Below are positions 63,031 to 64,000 of a DNA stretch of 64,000 bases, one piece after another; positions within the stretch are counted from its first letter, which is position 1; each line of letters opens with the position of its first letter. Origin of the DNA: Dirofilaria immitis. Its lineage: Eukaryota > Nematoda > Chromadorea > Rhabditida > Onchocercidae. The translations under genes were made by a program, and so were the position numbers. The stretch spans positions 1,281,001 through 1,345,000 of the forward strand of contig JAKNDB010000108.1 in assembly GCA_024305405.1 (NCBI GenBank). Reading direction: 5' to 3'. The notes under the pieces are model-generated. The model was not told where the DNA came from and made no database searches. It saw only the letters and a list, made by a program, of their open reading frames with translations.

Positions 63031-64000
63031 TTTTATGATTTAAATTTTGAAATCATAAATTCGTAGATATTTTCAAATAAATCAGTTTATTTAAAAAAAA
63101 AAAACTTTCAAATTCTTATTTACTATATTCAATAATTTAATTCAAATATTTATAAAAAAAAAAAAAAAAAAGAACAAAAAGATCACAAAATATTTTTTTC
63201 ATCAATGACTTTACTCATTATTATTTTATACAATCAATTTTAATCCTTATCAATCATAATATTTCTTCCTCTCTCATTTATTAATAATATTTGTATAATT
63301 TTATTTCATCTACAATTTTTTCCTTTTTCTTTTCCACCGATATTGCGCATAGGTAGTGAGAGATATGGCTAAAGAAAGTTTTCCTAAATAAAAAAAAAAA
63401 AAAAAAAAAATTTGCATCAAAATACAAAATGTTAATTAACATTTTCATCTCAATAACATTTGATTATTCTCGATCATATATACATATTATACATAAAGGA
63501 ATACATACTAAAAAGAAATTGTAATAAAAAGGTGAAAAAAAAAAAAAAAAACAAAAAGATTTGATCAAAATAAAAAATAAAAATTCTTTTTATTATATAT
63601 CACAAAAGAAAAAAATCTTCTTATTTTTAAATTTTGTAAAAAAAAAAAAAAAAAAAGAAAAATCTGAAAACGATCAATAAATATCACTAAGTAAACATAA
63701 ATTGGATATGCAAGAAATTTTGTTCGATTTGAAGCAAGCATATATGTTTATTCTAAAAAATAAAAAAATAAAAAAATAAAAATACAAAAAACATAAATAT
63801 AAATATAAATACATATACACAACATATATTTATTTATTTTTGATAAAATGATCAATTTACATTTTTAAAAAACTTTTTGTTTTTTGTTCGTTTTTTTTTT
63901 TTTTTAAATAATATTTTTATAACCAAAAAATAGATGATTAACGAAAAAGTTGCTTTTAATATATTTTAGATTTATATATTTATTTATATAAATAAATGTA

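Noticed and set aside
62776..63038. Asn/Ser-rich and Tyr-rich open frames on opposite strands
   Set aside because: Both read the same AAT microsatellite; no start context or splice border.

Overview
The window looks like nuclear DNA of an invertebrate animal, most probably a nematode. It is very AT-rich (roughly a quarter GC by eye), full of simple-sequence repeats and A/T runs, and its genes are split into short exons bounded by GT donors and compact T-rich acceptors of the TTTTCAG, TTTGTAG or TTTCTAG kind. A filarial/spirurid-type nematode would fit, but no sequence here proves the genus. No rRNA, tRNA, CRISPR array or prokaryotic feature was seen.

Three intact-looking protein genes can be rebuilt exon by exon. 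(1) Plus strand, about 17.9-23.4 kb: a single-pass immunoglobulin-superfamily surface protein with several Ig domains, one transmembrane helix and a cytoplasmic tail ending in a possible PDZ-binding motif. (2) Minus strand, about 26.8-29.1 kb: a small four-helix membrane protein that resembles TMEM127. (3) Minus strand, about 49.2-59.3 kb: a C2H2 zinc-finger regulator with long Ser/Thr/Asn/Ala-rich regions, two fingers and an acidic C-terminus, split by a 6.3 kb intron. Genes 1 and 2 converge; gene 3 is read away from the right-hand GC-richer flank, which probably holds its promoter.

Between these genes lie gene relics. At 39.99-41.5 kb is a broken animal haem peroxidase: the distal-histidine motif, a later conserved block and a possible C-terminal block appear in the right order but in different frames. 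At 5.07-7.44 kb (perhaps to 7.8 kb) and at about 32.0-33.8 kb are coding-like tracts carrying stops and frame changes that I cannot assign to a family. A 1.2 kb non-coding segment is present twice (29.7-30.9 and 41.7-42.9 kb) as a near-identical direct repeat, flanking the second relic and the peroxidase relic.

A striking general feature is that the intact-looking genes carry single-base reading-frame breaks, mostly in short homopolymers, where intron phases on both sides show what the frame should be. This points to small indel errors in the assembly more than to gene death. The rest of the window (1-4 kb, 8.5-17.8 kb, 34-39.9 kb, 43-49 kb, 51.2-57.5 kb, 59.4-64 kb) is low-complexity AT-rich DNA with microsatellites and several short tandem duplications.
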